Of a DNA stretch of 34,591 bases, positions 1-8,024 are shown one piece after another; positions within the stretch are counted from its first letter, which is position 1, and every line of letters starts with the position of its first letter. The position numbers and the translations under genes are program-made. Source of the stretch: Desulfuromonas sp. (GTDB taxonomy: Bacteria > Desulfobacterota > Desulfuromonadia > Desulfuromonadales > Desulfuromonadaceae); assembly GCA_021162745.1 (NCBI GenBank), contig JAGGYC010000062.1:1-34591 (forward strand), in the 5' to 3' direction. The notes below the pieces were generated by a model. It saw only the letters and a program-made list of their open reading frames with translations, searched no databases and had not been told where the DNA came from.

Positions 1-120
1 ACTGGTGGCGTGACTGGTGGCGTGACTGGTGGCGTGACTGGTGGCGTGACTGGTGGCGTGACTGGTGGCGTGACTGGTGGCGTGACTGGTGGCGTGACTG
101 GTGGCGTGACTGGTGGCATC
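1..120 (-). repeat. 12-bp tandem array, 10 units, encoding TPPV repeats
   Basis: Nine perfect copies of ACTGGTGGCGTG plus one variant ending in ATC run from the first base, so the array may extend beyond the window. On the minus strand, in frame with the decayed AlbA_2-type protein, each unit encodes Thr-Pro-Pro-Val. The unit length is a multiple of three, so copy-number change alters linker length without shifting frame. Confidence 0.9.
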
Positions 121-123
121 GCC

Positions 124-231
124 CCTGCTACTTCACCTGCTACTTCACCTGCTACTTCACCTGCTACTTCACCTGCTACTTCACCTGTTACTTCACCTGT
201 TACTTCACCTGTTACTTCACCTGCTACTTGG
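124..231 (-). repeat. Second 12-bp tandem array, 9 units, encoding GEV(A/T) repeats
   Basis: Five copies of CCTGCTACTTCA, three of CCTGTTACTTCA and one degenerate copy follow the first array after a 3-bp junction. On the minus strand, in the same frame as the TPPV array, they encode Gly-Glu-Val-Ala or Gly-Glu-Val-Thr. Two unrelated unit sequences with the same 12-bp period side by side suggest independent expansions in one linker. Confidence 0.9.
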
Positions 232-689
232 GGGGTTACTGGGGGGGGTACTTGGTCCCGACCTAATCCCAACTTGGTTCCGACTGGTGGTGTCGCCCCC
301 TCATCAACCTCCAACGCTGCCGGATGCACAGGCAAGCGAACCATGAAATAGCTATGATCTTCGTCAAAATCAAACTCCGGCACAGGTGAACCGTTGGCCT
401 CCATGGCCCGAAAAATTTTGGGGATACCGGTAAACGACCTTCAGTAAATTCCAGTTCCTTTAAGAATTCACCGATCCGGCGGTTGCGGTAGCGGCGCGAC
501 TGAACCCGGCCCGAATGAAACTGCTCAAGCCGAACCGAACGATCCGGGCCGGGCCGGGATAGCTGAGAACCACGATTTCATCATGCATGATACGGATTTC
601 CACCGGCTCGCGGACATCATAACCGCGATGGTAGACGGCATTAACCACGGCCTCTTCAATAGCGGTGTAGGGAACATTTTCCACGCGGG

Positions 690-973
690 ATGATTGACCA
701 AACCGACTCTTCACTGTCATCCGGCACCAGCGGCAGATAAAAACGCACCAGTTTTTTGTCGGCTTTCACCAGTTGGAACGCCTTGTTGCGCGAACCGACT
801 TCCACAGCAATGCGGTTCACTTCATCATCAAACACATCACACAGACGTTTGGTGAAAATCAGCGGCAGTATATAGTCTTTGTATTTGGGGGCATCCTTCG
901 CGCCACGGATCGAACAGGCGGCGTCCCAGATCCAGGATTCGAGAGATTTGTTTTTTGTATTTGTGTCGTTCAT
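690..973 (-). pseudogene. hsdM: 5' fragment of type I restriction methylase gene hsdM
   Basis: From an ATG at 973 the frame gives about 94 residues matching the N-terminal helical domain (HsdM_N) of type I N6-adenine methyltransferases. Recognisable pieces are LESWIWDAACSIRGAKDAPK, YKDYILPLIFTKRLCDVFDD and FYLPLVPDDSEESVWSII. Intact HsdM is about 500 residues with an NPPY catalytic motif; that whole part is absent. The similarity stops near 690-700, and within a few bases another frame begins the AlbA_2/HATPase gene described to the left. This is a deletion junction that removed most of hsdM and the front of the next gene. The fragment cannot methylate DNA. No hsdS or hsdR is in the window. 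Confidence 0.85.
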
Positions 974-1083
974 AATTGTCTCAGTTATCGATATCGGATA
1001 GAAAAACCTCAAACAAACAGAGCATGTCGTAACGGGTGACGACTTGAGGCCTGCCTACACTTTACGTCGATATGTTTTGCGAT

Positions 1084-2601
1084 TTAACGCTCCCACTCAT
1101 TAAGGTCTTTAAGCCGCAGGTCAATACTCCAGTCATCACAATCCGTGGCCTGTTCCTGCGCCTGTTGCAGCAATTGCCGGGCTCGATTGACATCGGGTTT
1201 CAGATTGAAATCAGCAGCATCAAGACTGAGTACCGTAGCCAACACGGCATATCCCTGAGCCGAGTGCGGGTGTTGCTTAATCATCTGCTCCAGCAAGGCA
1301 AATGCTTCATCTTTTTGCCCGAGGGCCAACAACAGCAACGCCGTTGTTTCAGTGAAATTATTCACCAATACAGTATCCATTGCAGGAAACCGCTCCAAAA
1401 CCTGGCGACAGAATTGCAAGTTATCCCGATCTACGTCTGGATCGCCCTGCATAAGCTGTTCGATCAGCTCCTGGTACTCCTGCAACCAGTTGCTGAAAAA
1501 GTCAAAGCCATTAAAAAAGTCGTTGCACTTTTTCTCCGCGGGATCCTGAATACTGTCGGGAAGGACAACCCGGACCTCCTGCCAGCCCCGATACCAGCAT
1601 AACCGAGCCTTGTGCGACCACTCCTGATCAAGATAATAATATCCGGCGGCTATCCATTCATCAGCAAGATTCAACAGATCTGTCTCATTCGATACGCTCG
1701 TTACGAAAGAGGGGATCAATTTATCAATACAGCATTTTTTGTATTTCTTGCCACTGCCGCAGGGACAGGGATCGTTGCGACCGATTTTGCCGAATGTCGC
1801 CCGTGTTTTTTCGGTGGCTCGTTGTGTCCAGACAGCGCGTGGTTCCGACAACAAGTCCTCATCTTCCGCGAAGTTCTTCCAGTTTTTCACAAACCAGACC
1901 ATCTCGCGACCGGTATTAAAGTCTTCCGTGTCCCGCCGACGTGACTCTGCTATCTCCTCCGCCGAACTGTTTAAATCGCCGATAACTTCTTCATACGATT
2001 GCGCCTCCGGATTTGCCAGCTCCTGTTGATAAGCCATCTGAATCAGCGGCAAAGCCTCCTGGACGCGCAATTCCCCCGCTATGGAAACAGCAACGTCCCA
2101 GACATAAGAATGACGCCGTTCCAGGCGTTGGCTCATCAATTCAAGACAATAATGCGCTATCTCTTCACGGGCAATCTCCCCACGGATAACCATATTCTGC
2201 AGTGCCAACAATGATTCCGAGCGGGAATATTCATAGACGGTTTCATCTTCGATCAGTTTTTTCAGGGTGTCTATCCGTCCGGCACAGGTTCGTGACAACA
2301 TGACAAGCATGTCTTGTGTCAGAATATCACCGAGCAGTATATCAATCTGTACATTCGGCAAACGGAGAATCCGGATGTAGCGTTCAAAAGCAGCCTCGCA
2401 GCGCATTTCGGCGCACAGGTAAAGGGCGTAATGAAACAGCGCCGTACGTTCTTTCTCCAGCGGCTGGTTGATACGTCTGTCCAACTCCGCCAGCAGCAGC
2501 GGTTCAGCGGCCAGCCAGTTGTTGCGTATGACATCCAGAGCTTCATCCGGAACCTCGGGTTCAAAGGGTTTGAGTTTGTCGAAGGCTTGCTCCAGTGTCA
2601 T
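1084..2601 (-). CDS. SEC-C motif protein with DUF1186-like N-terminus
   Basis: This is a 505-residue soluble protein. The N-terminal 220 residues are helical and resemble DUF1186/HEAT-like repeats (ALFHYALYLCAEM, ILLGDILTQDMLVMLSRT). A classic SEC-C zinc-binding motif lies at residues 274-291 (GRNDPCPCGSGKKYKKCC, with Cys279, Cys281, Cys290 and Cys291). The C-terminal 200 residues look like TPR-type helices (NFTETTALLLLALGQKDEAFALLEQMI). In SecA and similar proteins SEC-C binds zinc and helps contact SecB or ribosomes; here the partner is unknown. The gene stands alone between restriction remnants and an ATPase gene, so accessory DNA is likely. I cannot assign a biochemical role. Confidence 0.8.
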   Translation of the reverse strand: MTLEQAFDKLKPFEPEVPDEALDVIRNNWLAAEPLLLAELDRRINQPLEKERTALFHYALYLCAEMRCEAAFERYIRILRLPNVQIDILLGDILTQDMLVMLSRTCAGRIDTLKKLIEDETVYEYSRSESLLALQNMVIRGEIAREEIAHYCLELMSQRLERRHSYVWDVAVSIAGELRVQEALPLIQMAYQQELANPEAQSYEEVIGDLNSSAEEIAESRRRDTEDFNTGREMVWFVKNWKNFAEDEDLLSEPRAVWTQRATEKTRATFGKIGRNDPCPCGSGKKYKKCCIDKLIPSFVTSVSNETDLLNLADEWIAAGYYYLDQEWSHKARLCWYRGWQEVRVVLPDSIQDPAEKKCNDFFNGFDFFSNWLQEYQELIEQLMQGDPDVDRDNLQFCRQVLERFPAMDTVLVNNFTETTALLLLALGQKDEAFALLEQMIKQHPHSAQGYAVLATVLSLDAADFNLKPDVNRARQLLQQAQEQATDCDDWSIDLRLKDLNEWER

Positions 2602-2878
2602 ATCTCTGTCTCCGTTAAGTGATATTTTTATCCCGCATATTCAAGGACGAACGAATGTCCTCCCACAATAAAGGTATCGTAACATCCGGGAAAGACCAAC
2701 TGGTCAAAAATTGGAGTAGCTGTGACCTCAATCGCGACTCGATCAATACAAATCCAAGGGCTTCGCGGCTAAAGCCGTTACAGTTAAGTTATCGTAAAAA
2801 TTCGCCAGAAGAAGGTGGGACCGCGATAATAGCGTAGAAACAGGTATGTAACTAAATGGTTAAAATTGGTGGTGAAGC

Positions 2879-4132
2879 TCATTCTGCCCACAAAGTTGAA
2901 ATTGGTGCTGCCCACAGTGAATCACCAAGCGGTAATGTTTCTGTGCCATCGTATAATACAATGCCAAGCTTAAATTTATCTCCAGCGGTGTTTTGTAATC
3001 GTTTTAAGCCACGCAAGTCGTTTTGCTTTACTGTTGCAGCCCCTTTTAGTTCAACACCAACGATTTCTCCGGCAAAATTTTCGATTACAAAATCAACTTC
3101 ATATTGGTCATGATCTCGATAATATAATATTTGGTATTCATCATCTGCAATGGTGGTGAATTTGAGCAATTCACTAAAAACAAAACTTTCAAGAATATTG
3201 CCGAAGCGGGTGCGATCTTGTCGAACAATATCCGGCGTAATCTTTGCCAGTGCCGAAAGTAAGCCAGAATCAATAAATTGTATTTTGGGTGTTTTTACGA
3301 CTCGCTTGAGCTGGTTATTTGACCAGACACTGACCCTGCGAATCAGGTACATCTGTTCGAAAATTCCAATATATTTAGCTGCTGTCTTATGATCTAACCC
3401 TACCTGCCCCCCCAACTTGGAGTAGTTACACATCTGTCCAGCAATTTGAGTCAGAGCACTTAAAAGCCGGGGTAATTGGTCCAGCTTCTCTATGGAAGCA
3501 ATATCGAGAACATCGCGTTGTATAATGGCATCAACGTATTGTTGACACCAGATTGCTCTGCGTCTCAAGGTTGCGCGGGTTATTGCTTCAGGGTAGCCAC
3601 CACGTAGTACCATTTCAACGAGATCATCACCAACAACAGGGGTTGATGTTGTCGGTGGCTCTCCAGCAAAAACGAAATCAAGCCAATTGGTTGAACAGTG
3701 GTGCAATTCACTTTGAGAGAGTGGAAACAATTTAAGCGTTTCCATACGTCCGGCCAAAGAATCAGCAACGGTTGGCAGTGTCATCAAATTCGCAGATCCG
3801 GTAAGAAGAAACCTTCCTGGTCGACGATCTTCATCTATTGATTTTTTAATGGCAAGAAGTAGCTGTGGGGCTCTCTGTATTTCATCAATAACCGCACGAT
3901 CTAAATTACGGATAAAGCCAACAGGATCATTGGCTGCTGCCAGCAATGTAACTTCATCGTCAAGGGTAAGGTAGCGCATCTCTTGATTGGCTATGCGTAA
4001 AACCAATGTGGTTTTACCCGACTGACGGGGACCGGCAATAAGCACAACAGGAGTGTCATCCAGTGCTTCAGTAATGCGTTTATTTAAGAATCTCGGATAG
4101 TATCTCGGATAGTGTTCAGGTGTTGTTTTCAT
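2879..4132 (-). CDS. AAA_14/DUF4143 family ATPase
   Basis: The protein has 417 residues from the ATG at 4132; an in-frame TTG three codons upstream is less likely. It has the usual two-part layout: an AAA_14 ATPase domain with Walker A GPRQSGKTTL near residues 33-42 and Walker B RAVIDEIQRAP, a sensor-like LLTGSANLM, and a C-terminal DUF4143 domain ending in a restriction-endonuclease-like segment (YYRDHDQYEVDFVIEN then GVELKGA). The DxE-x-K pattern in that last part is as in PD-(D/E)XK-like folds, so nuclease-like ancestry is possible. The family is common in accessory DNA and its function is poorly defined. A palindrome lies just upstream of the start. No operon partner is visible. Confidence 0.85.
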   Translation of the reverse strand: MKTTPEHYPRYYPRFLNKRITEALDDTPVVLIAGPRQSGKTTLVLRIANQEMRYLTLDDEVTLLAAANDPVGFIRNLDRAVIDEIQRAPQLLLAIKKSIDEDRRPGRFLLTGSANLMTLPTVADSLAGRMETLKLFPLSQSELHHCSTNWLDFVFAGEPPTTSTPVVGDDLVEMVLRGGYPEAITRATLRRRAIWCQQYVDAIIQRDVLDIASIEKLDQLPRLLSALTQIAGQMCNYSKLGGQVGLDHKTAAKYIGIFEQMYLIRRVSVWSNNQLKRVVKTPKIQFIDSGLLSALAKITPDIVRQDRTRFGNILESFVFSELLKFTTIADDEYQILYYRDHDQYEVDFVIENFAGEIVGVELKGAATVKQNDLRGLKRLQNTAGDKFKLGIVLYDGTETLPLGDSLWAAPISTLWAE

Positions 4133-4139
4133 GCCTGAC

Positions 4140-4161
4140 AAATACCGTGCGTTTGGTATTT
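4140..4161. promoter_or_regulatory. Palindrome directly upstream of the AAA_14/DUF4143 gene
   Basis: AAATACC and GGTATTT form a perfect 7-bp inverted repeat with an 8-bp spacer, about 8 bp before the ATG. Its position suits an operator or an mRNA hairpin that limits initiation. No ribosome binding site is obvious there, so translational control is possible. Confidence 0.4.
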
Positions 4162-4257
4162 AGTCAACCGAAATCTGGGAAAGTCATGTCTTGAATTTGG
4201 GAAAGTATCGCGTGGTATAGATACTTTTTGTGTTTTCAATTCGCGGCGATTCAGATT

Positions 4258-6135
4258 CTACCCCTCATCATCACCATGAAAATACTCATACACCGCCGTC
4301 GCCGCAGCCTCCGGCAAGCTAGGCACCTGGCGTAACTCATCCAGCGCTGCCTGCTTGATCTTATTCACGCTGCCGCAATGCTTGAGTAACGCCTTGCGCC
4401 GCCCCGGCCCGATACCGGGAATCTTTTCCAGCTCCGATTCCAGACCGGCTTTGTTGCGGATTTTACGATGATGGGTGATGGCAAAACGGTGCGCCTCATC
4501 GCGCAGTCGCTCCAACATGAACAGCGCCGGTGAACCCTGACGCAACACCACCGGATTCTTGCGTCCTGGGCGGAAAAAGCGTTCCTCGCTACGTTCCACC
4601 GCCTGACCGCGCACGTTGCGCTTAACCCGGCTCTTGGCGATGGAGACCAGATCGAGCCTGGAAGCCAGGCCCAGTTGGTCGATAACATCCTCTACCATGG
4701 CCAGCTGCCCCTTGCCGCCGTCGATCAGCACCATGTCGGGCAGATCGCCCTCCGCCATGCCACGGCTCAGGCGACGGCTGAGCACCTCATGCAACGAGGC
4801 GTAGTCGTCCGAACCTTCGACGGTCTTGATGCGGAAATGGCGATAGGCGGCCTTGTCCGGCTCGCCGTCGGTGGCCACCACCATACTGCCGACACTGTGC
4901 TCGCCCTGCACGTGGGAGATATCGTAACACTCCATGCGTCGTGGCAACCGCTGCAAACCGAGGGCGTTACGAATATCTTCGAGCACGGCACTGCGTGCCT
5001 CCCGGCGGTCACCGCGTTCGCGATAACTTTCAGCGGCATTCTTAATCGCCAGCGCCAGCAGCTCGGCCCGTGCGCCGCGTTGCGGCACCTGTAGAGTGAC
5101 CTTTTTACCGCGCCGGTCGCTGAGCCATTGTTGCAGGGTTTCATCGCTGCTCGGTGTCAACGGCAACAATATCGTGGGCGGGATAAGGGTATCTTTACCG
5201 TAATATTGCTGGAGAAATCCAGCCAGCAGTTCATCCTCATCCAGCGACCAACGCACGGCGTAGCTGCGCCGCCCCACCAGACGTCCGCCGCGCACGAACA
5301 GCAGGCAGACCTCCACTTCACCCCCTTCACGATGAAGACCAACGACATCGAGATCAGCACCATCGCTACTGACCACCTTCTGGTGCTCAATGGTCTGCTC
5401 GACAGCACGGATCTGATCACGCAAGCGCGCCGCCTCCTCGAAGCGCATCTCGCTGGCAGCTTCGCTCATACGCTGGCGCAGCAAATTAAGCACCTCATCA
5501 TGACGACCGGACAGGAAGGCGATGACGGTATTGATCAGTTGACGATAGCCATCGCGGCTAATTTTACCGTGACAGGGTGCGCTGCACTGGCCGATCTGAT
5601 AGAACAAGCAAGGCCGTTCGCGCCGCTTGCACTGACTCCAACGGTGATGACGCAACGGAAAGATACGGTACAGTTCCTTGAGAGTCTCCTTCAGTGCTCC
5701 AGCCGAGGCGTAGGGGCCGAAATAGAGAGCGCCGTCGCGGCGCACCCGGCGGACGATCTGGATACCGGGGAACTCCTCCTGCGTATCAATCCGCAACGAG
5801 ACATAGGTTTTATCGTCACGCAGGTTGATATTGTAACGGGGCTTATATTTCTTGATCAGGGTGTTTTCAAGAATCAGGGCCTCTTTTTCGGTATCAGTGA
5901 CAATGGTTTCAACCCGCACTACCTTACACAGCAAAAACTGGACATGGGCACGACTGTCCTCACCGCGCACGTAGTTGCGCAACCGGGCACGCAGGTTACG
6001 CGCCTTGCCAACGTAAAGTACCCGCTCATCGCTGCCGGATATCCCATACATCAGATAGACGCCGCTGGCTGTGGCGATGGTAGTTAGATCGAGATCCTGA
6101 ATACTGTCCATAGTCTGTTCCCAGATGTTTTCCAT
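4258..6135 (-). CDS. uvrC: Excinuclease ABC subunit C
   Basis: UvrC makes both incisions around a DNA lesion in UvrB-loaded complexes during nucleotide excision repair. The 625-residue protein is full length. It has the N-terminal GIY-YIG nuclease (GVY at 25-27, YVGKARNL from 41), the four-cysteine cluster (Cys169, 176, 184, 188), a UvrB-interacting UVR motif (MRFEEAARLRDQIRAVEQ), and an RNase H-like nuclease with YDISHVQG, VLIDGGKGQL and RDEAHRFAITHHR. Tandem helix-hairpin-helix motifs close the protein (KIPGIGPGRRKALL). The first ATG (6135) has AGGGA four bases upstream; a second ATG at 6111 is possible and fits the usual family start better. It diverges from the cyclic-nucleotide-binding operon. 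Confidence 0.97.
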   Translation of the reverse strand: MENIWEQTMDSIQDLDLTTIATASGVYLMYGISGSDERVLYVGKARNLRARLRNYVRGEDSRAHVQFLLCKVVRVETIVTDTEKEALILENTLIKKYKPRYNINLRDDKTYVSLRIDTQEEFPGIQIVRRVRRDGALYFGPYASAGALKETLKELYRIFPLRHHRWSQCKRRERPCLFYQIGQCSAPCHGKISRDGYRQLINTVIAFLSGRHDEVLNLLRQRMSEAASEMRFEEAARLRDQIRAVEQTIEHQKVVSSDGADLDVVGLHREGGEVEVCLLFVRGGRLVGRRSYAVRWSLDEDELLAGFLQQYYGKDTLIPPTILLPLTPSSDETLQQWLSDRRGKKVTLQVPQRGARAELLALAIKNAAESYRERGDRREARSAVLEDIRNALGLQRLPRRMECYDISHVQGEHSVGSMVVATDGEPDKAAYRHFRIKTVEGSDDYASLHEVLSRRLSRGMAEGDLPDMVLIDGGKGQLAMVEDVIDQLGLASRLDLVSIAKSRVKRNVRGQAVERSEERFFRPGRKNPVVLRQGSPALFMLERLRDEAHRFAITHHRKIRNKAGLESELEKIPGIGPGRRKALLKHCGSVNKIKQAALDELRQVPSLPEAAATAVYEYFHGDDEG

Positions 6136-6199
6136 CGTCCCTGATGGGCCTGTGCACTGAATGGGTCTATCGGTGACGTTAGCAACGGCCAGCGCCGCT

Positions 6200-6252
6200 G
6201 TAAACAGTTTTTACTGGTCTTGCCTTGTCATACTGGTATAATCACTGTTTAC
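6200..6252 (+). promoter_or_regulatory. Extended -10 promoter flanked by an inverted repeat
   Basis: TGGTATAAT at 6234-6242 is a perfect extended -10 element facing the cNMP-binding gene, about 70 bp before its start. It sits between the arms GTAAACAGT (6200-6208) and ACTGTTTAC (6244-6252), a perfect 9-bp inverted repeat with a 35-bp spacer. The left arm also overlaps a smaller palindrome (GTAAA-N5-TTTAC). A dimeric or looping regulator could bind here. No -35 element is clear. Confidence 0.5.
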
Positions 6253-6310
6253 GCCAATTGTGTCCAGCAAGCTCGTATCCATCGGGCATGGGAAATACGG
6301 GAGATGTTCA

Positions 6311-6826
6311 ATGAACACGTTGTGGAACAATATTTTCCGCTCGAAATTAGATGAAGAAACCTTGGGCGGTTTTCTCGCCAAGGTGCCGGTGTTTACCGAA
6401 CTGGAGAAACGCGATCTCGGCTATCTGGAAAACCTCATCCATGTCCGGAACTACCGCCCCCAGGAGACAGTGTTCGAACAGGGTGATCCCGGTTCGGGGA
6501 TGTATATCATCCGCAGTGGCCGGGTGGTAATCTTTACCCGTGATGACCATGACCGTGAGGAGGAACTGGCGATTCTCGCTCCCGGCGATTTTTTTGGCGA
6601 AACAACCCTGGCCTCTCCCGCACCGCGCACCGTTTCAGCCCGCACCGCAGAAAATACCGAACTGCTGGGGCTGTTTCGTTCCGACCTGCTGGCAACAGCA
6701 ACCAAACATCCCGACATCGCCACCCGTATCCTGCTCGGTCTGACCAAGATGATCAGTGAACGGTTGCAGGCGGCAACCCTGGAGATTCGACGTCTGCAAC
6801 AGCACAGCGACGACCAGGAATCATAG
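6311..6826 (+). CDS. Cyclic nucleotide-binding (cNMP/Crp cap) domain protein
   Basis: The 171-residue protein is almost entirely one cap-family beta-roll (residues about 25-125: ENLIHVRNYRPQETVFEQGD, GMYIIRSGRV, then FFGETTLASPAPRTVSA as the phosphate-binding cassette). It has no DNA-binding helix-turn-helix, only a helical tail. It therefore probably senses a nucleotide, or is a degenerate cap domain, and acts through a partner. The start was set at 6311 because GGGAG lies about eight bases upstream; an open frame extends back to 6260. It is the first gene of an apparent operon with a PerM-type permease, a sensor kinase and an NtrC-type regulator. The ligand is unknown. Confidence 0.85.
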   Translation: MNTLWNNIFRSKLDEETLGGFLAKVPVFTELEKRDLGYLENLIHVRNYRPQETVFEQGDPGSGMYIIRSGRVVIFTRDDHDREEELAILAPGDFFGETTLASPAPRTVSARTAENTELLGLFRSDLLATATKHPDIATRILLGLTKMISERLQAATLEIRRLQQHSDDQES

Positions 6827-6872
6827 GAGATAATGCCGAAGTGACGACACTTACGCCTATGGGTGACGGCCA

Positions 6873-8000
6873 ATGAATCTGAATAAAGCGCATTTTCTGC
6901 TGTTCTATCTGACCATGACGGCTGCCATTGCCAGTGGTCTGGCGATCTTTTCTTCCGCCTCGACCATCACGGTGCTGCTCCGTTCGGCGGCCTCGGGACT
7001 GTTTGTCCCGCTGCTGCTGGCGCTGGTGACAGCGTTTCTTCTCGACCCACTGGTCAGTTCACTGGAAAAACGTCACATTCCGCGCACCCGCGCCATCTTC
7101 TGTATGTTCTTCCTGGTAGCTGCGCTGTTTTTGTTCACCGGCAACTGGTTGATCTCCTACGCCCAGAACATGTGGGATTCGCTGTTGAGCGATTTTCCCC
7201 GCTACACCTCACAACTGGTGAACTATCTGCGCGAAGCTCAGCTGTCGTGGCAAAGCCGACTGCCGTTTATCGAACAGTACGATTTGACCGGTACGGTACG
7301 CAGTACCGCCGAACAGGCGTTATCATTCGCATTGGTTGAAACACCAAAATCCGCCCTCAAGCTCGGCAGCCTGATGGTTCTGGTACCAATCTTCTCATTT
7401 TTCTTTTTGCGCGACGGCAACAACATCATGCGCGGCTTGGTGTCACTGGCACCGAATCGCTACTTTGAGATGGCCCATGACCTGTCATTTCTCGTCAGTC
7501 GGCAGATGGCTCAATTCATCCGTGGCCGGATTATCGAAGCCGCCATCATTGGCGCTGTGGTGACCATCGGCCTCAGCCTCACCGACATCCGCTATGCCCC
7601 GCTGCTCGGCCTGTTTGCCGGCATTACCAATCTGATCCCCTACGTCGGCCCCATTGTCGGCATGGTACCCGGCATCCTCATCGCCGCTGTCGACCTCGGC
7701 ATCGGCGGTCAGTTATGGTGGATCGTGCTGCTGTATATTGTCATCGCCCAGGTCATTCTCGACAACTTTATCCTCATCCCGGTGCTGATCTCGCGCGTCG
7801 CCAATCTCCACCCGTTACTGGTAATTCTAGCCATTGTCATGGGCGGTAGACTCTATGGGGTAATCGGCATGATCATCGGCGTCCCCATCGCCAGCGCCTT
7901 TAAAATTGCCTTTATTGAAATTCGCCATTATCGACGAGCATTTGCGTTGCCGGATACCGGCAACGACCACCACGGCCAAACGGGCCACACGCCCCTGTAA
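6873..8000 (+). CDS. AI-2E/PerM family membrane permease
   Basis: The 375-residue polytopic inner-membrane protein belongs to the AI-2E family transporters (PerM, YdiK, TqsA). Hydrophobic helices occur near both ends. The family signatures are GLFVPLLLALVTAFLLDPLV near the start, the central VPIFSFFFLRDG, and the C-terminal block LGLFAGITNLIPYVGPIVG followed by QVILDNFILIPVLIS and GVIGMIIGVPIAS. Family members include AI-2 exporters and Na+/H+ antiporters, so the substrate cannot be read from sequence. It lies 46 bp after the cNMP-binding gene and 24 bp before the kinase, consistent with cotranscription. The ribosome binding site is weak. Confidence 0.92.
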   Translation: MNLNKAHFLLFYLTMTAAIASGLAIFSSASTITVLLRSAASGLFVPLLLALVTAFLLDPLVSSLEKRHIPRTRAIFCMFFLVAALFLFTGNWLISYAQNMWDSLLSDFPRYTSQLVNYLREAQLSWQSRLPFIEQYDLTGTVRSTAEQALSFALVETPKSALKLGSLMVLVPIFSFFFLRDGNNIMRGLVSLAPNRYFEMAHDLSFLVSRQMAQFIRGRIIEAAIIGAVVTIGLSLTDIRYAPLLGLFAGITNLIPYVGPIVGMVPGILIAAVDLGIGGQLWWIVLLYIVIAQVILDNFILIPVLISRVANLHPLLVILAIVMGGRLYGVIGMIIGVPIASAFKIAFIEIRHYRRAFALPDTGNDHHGQTGHTPL

Positions 8001-8024
8001 TGGAATATTAAGGCATTGATCAAC

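Larger units (their letters stand above)
1..700 (-). pseudogene. Decayed AlbA_2/HATPase_c_4 (RecG-like) gene, 3' part, running off the left edge
   Basis: Read on the minus strand, three frame segments join into the C-terminal half of an AlbA_2-type ATP-binding 'RecG-like' protein, a family often found inside type I restriction loci. The first segment (about 700 to 555) has the HATPase_c_4 motif VPYTAIEEAVVNAVYHRGYD and ends at SYPGP. The second (to about 436) reads RRYRNRRIGEFLKELEFTEGR. The third (to the window edge) begins GIPKIFRAMEANGSPVPEFD and continues through two tandem-repeat linkers. The first break is explained by a 5-bp tandem duplication (gggcc twice, 545-554). The second is explained by loss of one base at about 427-436, where the family has GxGTGIPK. 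The N-terminal AlbA_2 domain is missing because an hsdM fragment is fused at 684-700. The start is lost, so I see no functional protein. Any winged-helix C-terminus lies outside the window. Confidence 0.85.

Noticed and set aside
1-240. CRISPR array
   Set aside because: The units are contiguous 12-mers without spacers, and they encode a protein linker.
10-351. Plus-strand open frame of TGGV and SPAT repeats
   Set aside because: The repeats are in frame with recognisable protein text only on the minus strand (GIPKIFRAMEANGSPVPEFD and onward). The plus frame has no family similarity and no ribosome binding site.
1072-1602. Plus-strand 176-residue open frame
   Set aside because: It is antisense to the SEC-C protein gene, which has a clear zinc motif and normal codon use.
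2602-2878. Possible small gene between the AAA_14 ATPase and SEC-C protein genes
   Set aside because: The plus-strand frame at 2619-2837 lacks a ribosome binding site and any resemblance to known proteins.
5128-6087. Plus-strand 319-residue open frame
   Set aside because: It is antisense to uvrC, which is unmistakable.
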